Assembly (NCBI GenBank): GCA_963969365.1
Contig: OZ017753.1
Location: forward strand, 2,852,001-2,916,000
Direction of reading: 5' to 3'
DNA: 64,000 nucleotides
From: Asterochloris sp. CNOR1
Taxonomy: Eukaryota > Chlorophyta > Trebouxiophyceae > Trebouxiales > Trebouxiaceae
This document shows, one piece after another, positions 47,221 to 57,800 of this stretch (the first letter of the stretch is position 1; every line of letters begins with the position of its first letter). The notes beneath the pieces were generated by a model. The model did not search any database. It was not told the origin of the DNA and worked only from the letters and a program-made list of their open reading frames with translations. The position numbers and the translations under genes were made by a program.

Positions 47221-49545
47221 TCAAGAGGCAGCAGCGGGCGACTTCAGCAGCTCCTTGACTGCATCGGTGGTGGCCAGATCCATGGGCCCTTTGCCGTCCT
47301 TCCTCTGCAGCCAGTGCAGTGCGAGAGCTCATAGCAAGCACAGGCATAGTTCAACTGGCAATACGCTGAGCTGCCTTAATGTAAACAGGGCCCCTGCAGC
47401 CTTGCAGGTCAGTGAGGCAGCAAGCACAGGGCATGTAGCTTGATCGACCAGATGGCCACAACCGGTTCAGTGCAGGGCATCTGCAGCTGGGAAGCGAGAG
47501 CAGCTATGACTGGTGCCTAGCCAGCAGTAATTCCAGCCATAGGCAAAGTTGACTCAGCCAACACAATTCAGGCAGCGGACAGCCTGCCAGGGAGCTGACG
47601 GAAGCACTGATCTCTGCCCATGCAGCCCAGCAGGGCAAAACATATCAAGCGCAAGCTGGCCCCATAATTTAAATTCTTGCAGAATGCTGCTATCGAGCAG
47701 GCTGCAGGCCAGGCACGAGGGAGAACTGTTATCGCTAGCAATGGGCATCATGACATTTGCACAGATCTATGGACAGCTATGCTGAAGAGCACACCTCACA
47801 ATTTTCAACGGTGATGTGTGCACACTCACCCTGAAATATGCGCTGTTGGGTCTGCATGCAGCTCACTTGCCCAGCGGCAACACATCAAGCTCAAAAACGC
47901 CTCACCTTGACTGACACGTCTGCGCCAGCGTCCAAAAGCTCGGACACCTTGGGGGCGTCATTCTCAGAGCAGGCCATCAGCAGAAGCACGTCCACGGGGG
48001 CAATGCCACCTGCAGGGAGGCAGTGCCAACATCAGACTGACCGGGACTGCCTGGCACTGGCTTTGCTCAGGACTCAGTCGGGATTGCTGTCTCTGCACAT
48101 AGGCAGTTTTAACTTGCTGGTGGTGGAGGCACCTTGGTCTGCAGTGATACTTTCCCACCCTTGACGTTCATGCCACGTCAACATGCAGGTCACCGTGCCT
48201 CCAAGGCCCATCAAGCCTGGCAGCATCAGTGCTGCAGCATACAATGGCCTGTGACAGGCCTGAGCTCCATGTCTGCTCATAAGCAGCTAAGCTGCCCCTG
48301 AGTGTTCAAGTGGGCACAGCTGCCCTCTTACACTCCGCTCGAGGCTCTCTGGACATCGCAGCAACCCTGACCATGTCTGCAGCTCAAGATGCACATGTGA
48401 GCCCACTTGTGCATCAGGCAGCCCCCTCTGAGATGTCTGCTACCGCAGTTGCTCAAGGCTACTTGGGCGCAACTTGCAGGATCCCTCATGAGCCAGCACG
48501 CTCACAGCTCAACCAAACCCCCTTGAACACCAATCAACCTCTTCCCAGCTGCAGTCCAACCCCCACGCAGTCTGTGTGGGTCCCACCTCCAGACCCTGCA
48601 TGGGGCCGACAAGGCCTGCTCACCCTGCATGAGGCCACCAGCCACCTTGGCACAGCCCCCCCACCACCAATGAGCCCAGTCAATGCATGGGGCATGCTTG
48701 GGGCAAGGCCGCTTGCAGTTCTCTGCTGGGTCTGCCCCAACGACTCACTCTGCACGAGGGCGTCCAGGGAGTCATAGGACCCCTCCTCCGCCAGCATGCC
48801 CATGTAGTTGAAGTAGTACTCCACGTCCTCAGGCGAGTAGTCTTCCCGCCGCCCGGCCGCTGGCTCTGCAGGGCAGATGGGGGCCCTAGATCAGCAGGGC
48901 AGACACACTCACAGAGCAGCAGATGGGCCTGTGCACAAAACGGTTGCAAAAGATGTGTTGCGAGGGGATCCTTGGGCCGCCCAGCCGCCGCTCCCTGCAG
49001 GGCTACAACCTCGGGGGCCAACAGATACAGTCCACGCACAGGGTTCGGAGTACCTGTTGACTGTGCACCACGACTGCTTGTGTGGGCCATGCCTCAGTTG
49101 GGGCTGAAACGATTTCAGGCCATGACAACCAGCCAACTCTCTAAGGCAGAGACTCACAAGTGATACCGAAGCCGCAGCGCCTGCCCATGGCGCTGGAGCT
49201 CTCTCTTGGGACCTTTCCACAATGGCAAAACGCAAGGCAACAGTATGCAATGGTAGTCTGGGCAGGATCCCAGCACTCGCCTGCATTGCCACCCTTCTTC
49301 CCAAAGTTGAAGAAGGCCTGGCATTTGCAGCCATTGCTGCGGGCGCCCCTCAGGGCATGGCCGCAGGCGAAGCTGCCGCTGCTGCTGCTGCAGCAGATCA
49401 GACTGTCTGGGGAGCCAGGCTGGTGGGACAATAGCCTCGCAGCTTTGGCACTGATGAAGCGGTTGGTGCTGGCGGCGCAGGGGTGCTTCAGGAAGCTGGC
49501 CACCGTCAGCGGCTGCGTGGGGGTGGGCCCAAGACAGCAGACCAT
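47221..49545 (-). CDS. LTD: LHCP translocation defect protein (LTD/GDC1), chloroplast
   Basis: Homologue of plant LTD/GDC1, which receives light-harvesting chlorophyll proteins at the inner envelope and passes them to cpSRP. Exons: 49277-49545, a probable 14-nt microexon 49167-49180, 48749-48865, 47906-48009, 47221-47304; 588 nt, 195 aa. N-terminal 70 or so residues are a Ser/Ala/Arg-rich chloroplast transit peptide. The diagnostic blocks are KCQAFFNFGKKGGNAG, EDYSPEDVEYYFNYMGMLAEEG, APVDVLLLMACSENDAPK with VSELLDAGADVSVK (ankyrin-like), and the last block RKDGKGPMDLATTDAVKELL. The start at 49545 (MVCCLGPTPTQP) was chosen for transit-peptide length; two upstream in-frame ATGs exist (49602, 49668). 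The family call is firm; the microexon is inferred only from phase. Confidence 0.9.
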
Positions 49546-50848
49546 GAATGGTGTCTGGCCTGCATGCAGCATTCTGGACTGCAGGGATACCCAGAGGGGC
49601 GGCATATGTACTGGGACTGCTTGTGCAGCTTTCAGGGAGGAGCTGCACCTCAAGTTACGGCTGCGCACGCCTCAAACAGATTGCATGCGCTCTCTCCACT
49701 AAGGTATGAGATCTGGGCGAAGCAGGTTGGTCCGTTGGCTCACTGCAACCGTTGGCTCACAGCAGCAGGCAGATAGTTCGTGTTTGACCTATCTGGTCGA
49801 AATCAGACTTTGCACCCTAGGTCAGGATCAGCATTTGCAACTGTGGCGGATTGCAATGCAGCTTAATTCCTTGCATGTTGAGCTCAGCAGCACTTGCTTC
49901 AGCCGGCCATGCAGTTGATCAGTGCCTCATACTACAAGTCTCTCACGATTGAATGCGTATAAGAGTATTCATCCTCTTGCTCTGCCTAAGTGACGGTCAG
50001 CAAAGACAATCTTGCAGCCAGCACTGCCTGCATGTCATATCTGGCATTGGCTGTGGTGCCAGGGGACATTTGTGCTGGAAAACCTTGCTGCAAACGTGCA
50101 GCCAGGGCAAGACTGGCACACGTGCCTGCTGTGACCTCCTCCCAAGCAGCTGTAATGTAGGCAGAGATGTTGCACGGAGGATGCAAGAAGGTTTGGCAAT
50201 CAAGTTGAGCACGTGCGAGATTAATGGCAGGGAGCGCATTGGCCCTCTTGGCCATTGGTAGGCCTGAAGGGACCAGGTGATGCTTCCAGACACCACGCAT
50301 TGATGCTGAACCCTGGGGCGGGGCAAGTTTTATAGCATCCAGCGTTGCCACTCGCTACACCGGATTGCCAGCCGCAGCCTTGCACAGGCTGCAAGGGCAA
50401 GAGCGGAGCTGCTAAGACTGCGGCCCTGGGGTGAGTGCTGCAGGCCATGCTGGTTCGGCATGGGCAGACATAGTAGAGGAGGAATAAAAGTATAGCACGC
50501 TTGCTGCCCAGGCGGCCAATGGCAGGCAATTGAAATGGCCTATGGAGCCTCAATGCCGGGCTGCAGCCCCTGCAGCGTGTGGATGGGATACCTTGCACCT
50601 GCACAGTCAGAGGTGTTGTGGCCGACACCCAGCACGCTGCATGGCCAGGCAGCATCTCTGGACGATGCACCTGACTGCTGCATAGCCTCTCAGCAGCACC
50701 CCGCAAGCACATGAGAAGACAGCACACGACAATATGGCCCCTGCTACTGAGTTCATTCATTCTGGAAAGAAACGCTGTGCTTCAGCATTCCTGGATGATT
50801 GCTCAATGATCTCTGAAACAAAGTGCAAGCTGCTTCGCCCTCAGGATG
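49546..50848. other. Intergenic, no gene seen
   Basis: About 1.3 kb between the LTD start and the DNL zinc-finger stop. Several 100-180 codon frames exist on both strands (for example 50221-50760, -), but none has a recognisable motif or splice-consistent neighbours. It is expected to hold the LTD promoter and the 3' UTR of the next gene. Confidence 0.45.
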
Positions 50849-51517
50849 TCATGTTGGCTCGTCAATGTAACGGATCTCCTCCACCATGGAACACTCATCC
50901 CTGAGCTTGTGCCATGCCTCACATGACCCGCATTGGGCAAATATGAGCCCCTTTTCCCATGCAACAGGATTCACCAGGCGTTCTGTGCGCCCGCCTGCAT
51001 GGCAGTGATGAGAGCGGATGTGGGGCTCACTGCATTCAATAAAAGCGTGGCAGAACAGAGGGGAAAAGGCAGGTGTCAAGTACTTACCACACTTATTGCA
51101 GGTGAAAGTGACTTGCAATGTACGCCTGGGAGATGGGCTTTGCTGGTTTGCTGCATCCTCGTTTTGCTGCACAGCACCCTGCGGTGCTGCCAGGCCATTT
51201 GTATGATCCTCATGCTGTGCCAAGCAGGCCAGCTGGTGCTTGCTGTGCTGGTGCCATGTCTGCTGATGGCTTCTCCTTGTCTGAAGGTGGGAAATGCAGC
51301 TTGCTGAGCTTCTTTTCCAGCAGCGCGGCAACACAGGTCTGCTGCTTGCTGTTGTATGCATGGCCACAGCCTGAGTGACCCAGACTTGCACCAGCCGGGC
51401 CCCTATGACGTTTCCTGCAGTCTCTGGGCCGTGGAGCAAGCTGTCTCCGTTAAATGTATCTGACAGTGAACAACTCTGATCGTTTTTAAACGCATCATGG
51501 CATGCTTGCACACTCAA
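50849..51517 (-). CDS. DNL-type zinc-finger protein (TIM15/ZIM17/HEP-like)
   Basis: Organellar Hsp70-escort type zinc finger, which keeps mitochondrial or plastid Hsp70 soluble. Two recognisable exons: 51088 to about 51300 or further, and 50849-50994. Joined, the zinc ribbon reads LQVTFTCNKCG/GRTERLVNPVAWEKGLIF AQCGSCEAWHKL, with paired CxxC motifs and the family's hallmark W-H block, ending VEEIRYIDEPT. The 93-nt intron 50995-51087 (GTAAGT...TGCAG) has no stop and a length divisible by three, so the frame is open through it. The 5' limit is uncertain: the open frame begins at 51517, but a transit-peptide exon may lie upstream. Compartment (plastid or mitochondrion) cannot be decided. Confidence 0.8.
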   Translation of the reverse strand: MSVQACHDAFKNDQSCSLSDTFNGDSLLHGPETAGNVIGARLVQVWVTQAVAMHTTASSRPVLPRCWKRSSASCISHLQTRRSHQQTWHQHSKHQLACLAQHEDHTNGLAAPQGAVQQNEDAANQQSPSPRRTLQVTFTCNKCGKYLTPAFSPLFCHAFIECSEPHIRSHHCHAGGRTERLVNPVAWEKGLIFAQCGSCEAWHKLRDECSMVEEIRYIDEPT

Positions 51518-52685
51518 CCATCACTAATTCATCAGGGGCAGTAGCAGGCATGACTCTCCATGCTGGTGAGCCCAAGACAACACCTTGACATGGTGGCGAG
51601 GTGTGTCTTCTGCACAGGTGTGCTGGTCCCATGGACACCCATAGGCGCAAGCAGCACTGCCGGGTGACGGTTGCCAGCTGCTCTGCCTGCATGTGCAAAT
51701 GTTCCAGGGGCGGCCGGTCTGCCTTGCCCTTGGCAACACCTCTCAAAACCATCTGAGCAGCAAAATTCTGGGTATGCCTGAAAGCCTCTCTGGTGCGGCC
51801 ACTGCAGACTTGAGGGCTGCCCTCCCAATGGGACCCACCTCTTTTCCCTTTGCTGGCAGAGTTCCCTGCTGTTGTGCCCACCGACGGACGTCCGTGCGGC
51901 CAAACACGGCAGTCTGCTCAGCTCAGGGGCAGCCATGCCGTCTCAGCACTGCAGCCCTGCCAGGTTGTTCTGCCCAAAAGAGCTGCCACAGGGCTCCCTG
52001 AGCTGCATATCATCACCCAGTGAGCTGCCACATGCCTGAGCCCACTACAGCATTGTTGGGTGGCCTCAAAAGCCGAGCTGGAGCAAAAGCCTACTGCAGT
52101 GCGTCCAGATGGCCTCCAGGGGCTGCGCAGTCAGCAGTGTCGCATCACCAGGCGCAGCCATCTGGCCTTGCCCATCGCTCTAGCTCAGCAACCTAGGCAC
52201 AAGGGCCCAGACCTCATTCAATGCCATTTTCACAAGGCCAGCACAGGATGTCCTGTGCCCCTCCGGCTGCAGCCAAAGGGATCAGCTCGGTGCCATGCTC
52301 TGTGCGCTGCTTTCACAATCTGGTCTGTCCCTACATGCAGCCGGCAGCAGGCACATGTGGGTGGAAGACATGGCAGGCAGCACACACATGACAGCAACAG
52401 CTGCAGGGGCTCACTGCGGCAGCAATGGCTACCACCCCAAGGGTACAAGCCTCATCAATTCCAGCACCAGCTGTGGGTCACTTGCAGGTGGAGTCAATTT
52501 GAGAGACCAGGTCCCTCAGACACTGGTAAACGCAGTTGTAAAGGGGTCGTCCTGGATACCCTAGAAGGGGAAGATCGACTTGACAGACATCTTCAACGCG
52601 CTGCTTGCTCACCAGATCCCGCCAATTAATCGCAAGAGGGCCCCGCTGAGAGAAAATCATTCAAGAGTTGCAGAGGGACAACCCC
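51518..52685. other. Divergent region between DNL and penta-EF-hand genes
   Basis: Holds the shared upstream region of two divergent genes. Short frames on both strands overlap. The minus-strand stretch 52478-52660 (MIFSQRGPLAINWRDL...) looks protein-like and could be a 5' exon of the DNL gene or of an unrecognised gene, but no splice chain could be built. Confidence 0.4.
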
Positions 52686-54019
52686 ATGGCTTCCCAAGAT
52701 CAGCTGCAACAGGCAAGGCCTGTGCCTGCTATGCTTGCTCTTCACCTTTGCTACTGGTTGTGAAGGCAGTTACACTGCAACAGTCATGAAGTCATTACTA
52801 TGTACCAGGACAATGCACAAAGCGAAAGTCTCTGCTGCCAATGCAGTGGTTTCGTGCAGTGGACACCGACCGGCAAGTCCTGACAAGTTCTTGCTGTTGA
52901 ACTGTCTCTTGCCCCCCGCTCCACCTTCTCAACCCATCATACTGCTGCAGGAGTGGCAGCATTTCAGTCACAGAGCTGCAGCAGGCACTGAGCATGGGGA
53001 ATCTCAATTTCAGTTTGCAGGTCTGTGCTCAGATAATCAGGTGAGCTGCTGTCAGCCCAACCGCTCCCTTGCATCGCAGCGTCCCTGCCTACAAGCTCAG
53101 TCCTCACCTTCCTGCCACACCACAGGTTGCACGACACAACAGGCATCGGCCAGATTAATCAGACGGATTTCTTTGCTCTGCACAAGTTCTTGGAGGTCTG
53201 TTACAGCTGTTCAACCTTGTTGTCCCCATCATGCCTGCCACAGATGCACACCTCGTGCACCTTGGGGCTGCACTCTTGCTGCTGTTGCCTGACACACTCT
53301 ATGGCACCACAGACATCGACAGATATTGCAGCCCCAACTGCCATGCAGGACATGAACAGGTCCTTCCAATACTATGACGCTGACAAGTCGGGTGCCCTCA
53401 GCGCTGCCGAGGTGCACAAAGCCCTTGTTTATGCAGGTAAGCACCTGGGCTGCCAGGAGGCTACGCCTGACAGCCAATTTGTTGGGTTGTGATTTCCTCC
53501 CCTCTGCTGCCTTCAGGGTCGCAGGGGTTCATTGACAGTAAGCCAGCCCCCAGTCTCGTTTAAATCAATGCAGGTGGCATGCCTGCTGACCTGGTGTCCC
53601 TATCTGCATCAGCCAGACTGCTTGTTGTGGGCATGCACTGCTTCTGCAGTACAGCCAGGATTCAGGAATCACCATGCTCTGCAGGGTTTAACCTGGAGCA
53701 ACCGGCTGTCCATGAGATGATGAAGGCATTTGACCCCCAGCGAACTGGCGAAGTGCAGTATGGACCCTACATTGGTGAGCAACAGGCTGCAGCAAGTCAT
53801 CAAGTACTGGCAGGCATCAGGCAAAGGTGTCACCCTTCTGGCCCTGTACAACCACCAGAAATGTTTGTTCATTGGCTGAAGCCATTTGTTGTCGCTGCAG
53901 CCATGACATTGTTTTTGAGGAGCGCAGTTAACACTTTTAAAGCTTTTGACCCACAAGGGTCTGGCAGGGTCAATATGGACTTCAGTCAGTTCATCTATGC
54001 AGCATCACATTGCCGCTGA
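52686..54019 (+). CDS. Penta-EF-hand calcium-binding protein, 169 aa
   Basis: PEF family (peflin/ALG-2/PDCD6-like), a Ca2+-dependent adaptor. Seven phase-perfect exons: 52686-52712, 52847-52872, 52951-53040, 53126-53195, 53349-53436, 53685-53774, 53901-54019 (510 nt). Protein starts MASQDQLQQWFRAVDTDRSG. EF1 loop DTDRSGSISVTE and EF3 loop DADKSGALSAAE are canonical. EF2 (DTTGIGQINQTD), EF4 (DPQRTGEVQYGP) and EF5 (DPQGSGRVNMDF) are degenerate, as is usual for part of the family. The Gly/Pro-rich N-terminal tail of animal homologues is absent, giving a short form. The first two introns have GC donors (CAG/GCAAGG and CCG/GCAAGT); the other four are GT-AG. Exons of 27 and 26 nt fall below ordinary ORF thresholds. 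Cytosolic and membrane-recruited on Ca2+, by family analogy. Confidence 0.9.
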
Positions 54020-54891
54020 TCCTTGCAAATTCGTCCATCCCACTGTGATTGCAGCACTTGTGACAATGAGACCTCTTGCAATAAGAAGCCATGAAGTAAC
54101 TCTCACGTGTCATGAAAAGAATTGTGACCTTGGTGGTGCCAACGGTTGCTGGCCACTGCTTCGTTTCCATTGCCAGTCTCTGCACAAGCATCCAGCTGGG
54201 GTCTGTTTGCTGGACAGGCAGCAGGGCACTTTGCCCTCTTGGCCTGGACATCAAGTGCTTTTGCATTCTCAAAACACTGTGTCCCTATGGCCAGGTTGAA
54301 TGGGTGGGAGGGCTTGGTTGTCGCAGCAGCACAGGGAGGCTCTAAGAAATGCTTCTGTCAAATCACCTGCTAAAAGCGCTTGAGCCCAGTCTGCAAGCCC
54401 CGCTGCTTCTGCTGTGCCAGCACTTTGAGCGAATGCTGTGCACCTCTGCCTGAAGCGGTCAATATTCTTGCTGCATATCACCTCTGCCCCTGCTGCTTCC
54501 GAGGAGCAGCGTCTGCACTGCCTGTAGGGCGCTGACCGGCTGCACCTCCCTCATGCTTCCGCTTACAAGCTCCAGGCCCTTGAACAGCTGGCTGTTGCTC
54601 TGCCCACGCACCTTTGCTGGGCTGCGTCCTTTTCTGTGAAGTTGCAATGCTAGAGTCACTCCCCAGTGCACTGGACCTGCAGCAGGGGTAGCACATGTAG
54701 AGTGGTTCAATCCACAGGCCCAGCAGGAATGACCCCTCAGCCAAGCCCAGGCGCATGAAATAGGTGTTGAAGTTGCTGTAAGCAGCAGGTGGTACACCAT
54801 ATTGCTGTAACGCAGGTGGAAGGTCTCTCCTGACGAGTTCATGTGACCTAAGCCGTCTCAGACAGAGCTCAGGCTCTCCTGGCCTCAGGCA
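54020..54891. other. Intergenic with an unassigned minus-strand frame
   Basis: 872 bp. A minus-strand open frame (54478-54963) reads LVRRDLPPALQQYGVPPAAY, then YFMRLGLAEGSFLLGLWI, and ends in a basic Lys/Arg/Gln-rich tail. It overlaps the first exon of the next gene and has no recognised domain, so it is not called a gene. A second minus frame (54459-54842) overlaps it. Confidence 0.4.
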
Positions 54892-57800
54892 ATGGGAGAA
54901 CGACTGCATGCCTGGCGCTCCAAGCCTTCGCAGGTGAATGCCCACGCCAAGAGGGACATGCATGCCCCTTGCAGATGGCCATCACCAAGCTGCCTGCCTG
55001 CCCCTACAGGACTTCCAGACATTGCTGCAGTCTGCCAGACATACGAGCCTGTATCTGGTGGCCAGACCAGGGCCATTCTGCTTCACTCTGTGCGCAGATG
55101 GCTCAGAAGACAAACACAAGGTTCTGCTAGGGGCGCAGGTCACCTGCAGCTGCAGGTGCGAGTACGCCACTCTGGGTTGAGCATGCTGGGTGCATGTCTG
55201 CTCAATCATTGCACAACTGCTGATGCTGCACAGCTACGTTGCTTGCTCTTGCTTGTGTGAACATGTCAGGCGCATAGTGGAGAGCTCTTGTCTGTGAAGC
55301 ATGGGGCTGATTGCCTGCAACAACCTCAGCCCCTCACCTCAAGCATCTTGCATGCAACTTTTCGGCTGTAGCCTGCAGACATTAGGTTGTGCCCTTCAGC
55401 CCTGCAGCTGCTGAGCGTGAATAGCCTTCCTGCAGGGCGCTGTCAGCCCTGCAGCTGCCAAGCATGACGTACTCTCTGTGCAGGCAGTGGTCAGCTGCCA
55501 GCCCTGTGGCTGCTGAACACCTTTTCCTGGTACCGCAGTTAGCAGTGTAGCAGCCTGGCAGCCGCTTAGCCTGGCATTTCTCCCTGCAGGTCGCAGTCGG
55601 TTCAGGAGGTGTGCATTCACCATGTCTTTGTGATGCTGAGAGTTCTTCGCCTGGCACCCTCCAATCCCATCATATGGCAGCTGTCCTTGCTTGGTGAGCC
55701 CTGCTTGCTGTCTACCTCAACTGAGGGTTTCTTCCTCCTGGAGTTGGCAGCACTCATTCGAGCACAATAGTGCTGGTGCAGCAGCCTCTGCCTCTACCTT
55801 CTGCCCTGCACAGTGCCGCTTGGCGCTCTGCAGTCACCAATCAGTCGCAACCTGCCACCCTGTGCTACCGACGGGGACCAATCAGGGCCAGTGGGGCTTG
55901 CTGCACAATGTTATCCCTGAGCTGTGCTGCATGCGCAGCCAAGACCTGCCACCTCGTGCTGCAGACCGCGAACTGGAGGGGCTTCTGCACAGTGCAGCCC
56001 ATCCGCTGGTGGAGGACCCTGCAACGACGCACCTGCCACAGAGTGCCACTGGAGGCACAGTAGCGCGCCAAGCGCTGGCTGAGGTGCGTCTCTGCTGGTA
56101 GTGCATGGTCTTGGATGTGTTGCTTCCACTGCCTTGGCCCCACCTGCTGAAGGGCATGCTCTGGGCTGCATGCCTGCTCCCCCACGTGCGCAGCCAGCAC
56201 AAGAGGGTCACTGATCCGCAGCAGAACTGAGAGCGCTGTCTGCGGTATGCCAAGCTGCCACCGTAAAGCACGTCTTGGTCCGGTTTGCCCCGCTGGCTTG
56301 GCCCGTGCCTGGTCTTGGGCATGCCCTGGGCAGCATACATGGCCTCCCTCCTGTGCAGCTGGCACAGAGGGGCCGCCGTCTTTGCGGCAGAGCAGAGGGC
56401 TGTGTCTGCTGTCAGCCCTCTGTAAGGCCGGACCTCATGTCTTCATCGAGTGAGATCACTGGCTTGGCCCTTTGACCGCACGCTCAGAGGTGCCGTCATG
56501 TGTTTGCCCTTGTGTGCATGCCTGCATCAACATGAAGGTGGCAGCACTGCGGGTGCAAGCTCTTGTACCGCACCTCTCCAGAGCCCGCATCCCACTGACG
56601 TAGGAGAAAGCTGTGTACTCAGTGAGAGCCCTGCCCAGCCTGCTGCACCCTTCGCAGCGTACACTGCTGCCTTGAGCAGCCGTGGCCAGCATGCACCCTG
56701 ACGACATACACTGCCGCCTCAAGGCCTTCACAGCACCTCCAGGTGTGCACACAGTGTCCTTGATGCTGCCACCCCTCCTGCAGGATGCACGTAGAAGTAC
56801 GGCAGTCCACTCACCATGCGTGTGAGGGAGGAGCCCTGCTGAATCTGCGGTGGTCGGGTACACACCTGCTGGGTGACTGCTTCAGGCTGCATTCCCTCAA
56901 CATGTGCAACTCTGCCTGCAGGAGGAGCCTTGCTGCATCTGCTATGGCGACATGCACCTGCCAGGCGGCGCCAGCGGTGGGCCCAGCCTGGGTCGGCGGA
57001 CGGACCTGGTGTGGTGCCGCCAGGGGTGTGGGCACAACATGCACTGCCGCTGCCTCCAGGTGAACAAGAGTGATGTTGTGTTGGCACCTGTTGTTGGCTG
57101 CCTGTTGTGGAAATGGCGTCGCATGGAGTGTTGTTCTCGAGGGCACCTGTCCATGACAACCTACCATGGTGACGTCAACGTGGTGTTGTGCGAGCACCAG
57201 TCCTTGGCTGCCTAATGCCATATTGCCAACCCCTTGGCAGCTCACAGTGAGGCTGTGACAAGTTGGAGCACATGATGGTGTGATGCTTTCTGGAGGTGCC
57301 TCTAGCACCCTTGTTGAAGTGAACTGCGAATAAGCTGGTACGCTTCACGGGAAAGCGTACCACTGTCAGGCTCTTGCACGCATTCATCTCCTGCTGCGCA
57401 GTTGCAGGCGCGGCATCAGACTGCCAGCGAAGCCCGACTCCATGCTCAGTGCATCACGCCACATGCCCACCCTCTGCCTCCCATCTGCAGGTGTACATGC
57501 CCACCCTGTGCCTCCCGTTTGCAGGTGTGGGCGCGGCACCAGACCAGCAGGGAGCGCGAGCTAACTTGCCCCCTCTGCCGGGCTGCGTGGGGGCCCTTTT
57601 GCTATGTGCCCCCGCGCAGGCCGCCCAGGGCACGCCTTGAGGCGGCTCATCAGGGGAGGGAGTCAGCTGGTGGCAGTGCTGCTCACCACCCTGGCAGCAG
57701 CTGCACCGGCTGCAAGCAGGTGACTACATGCCAAAGCAGGCGTTAGGGGTTTAGGGTTGCTGCTGTGCTGTCTAAGAGTCGTGGCTGCACTGGCTGATCA

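Noticed and set aside
50221-50760. 179-codon minus-strand open frame between LTD and the DNL gene
   Set aside because: Cys/Pro/Leu-rich translation without domain, start context or splice partners; such frames arise by chance in this GC-rich sequence.
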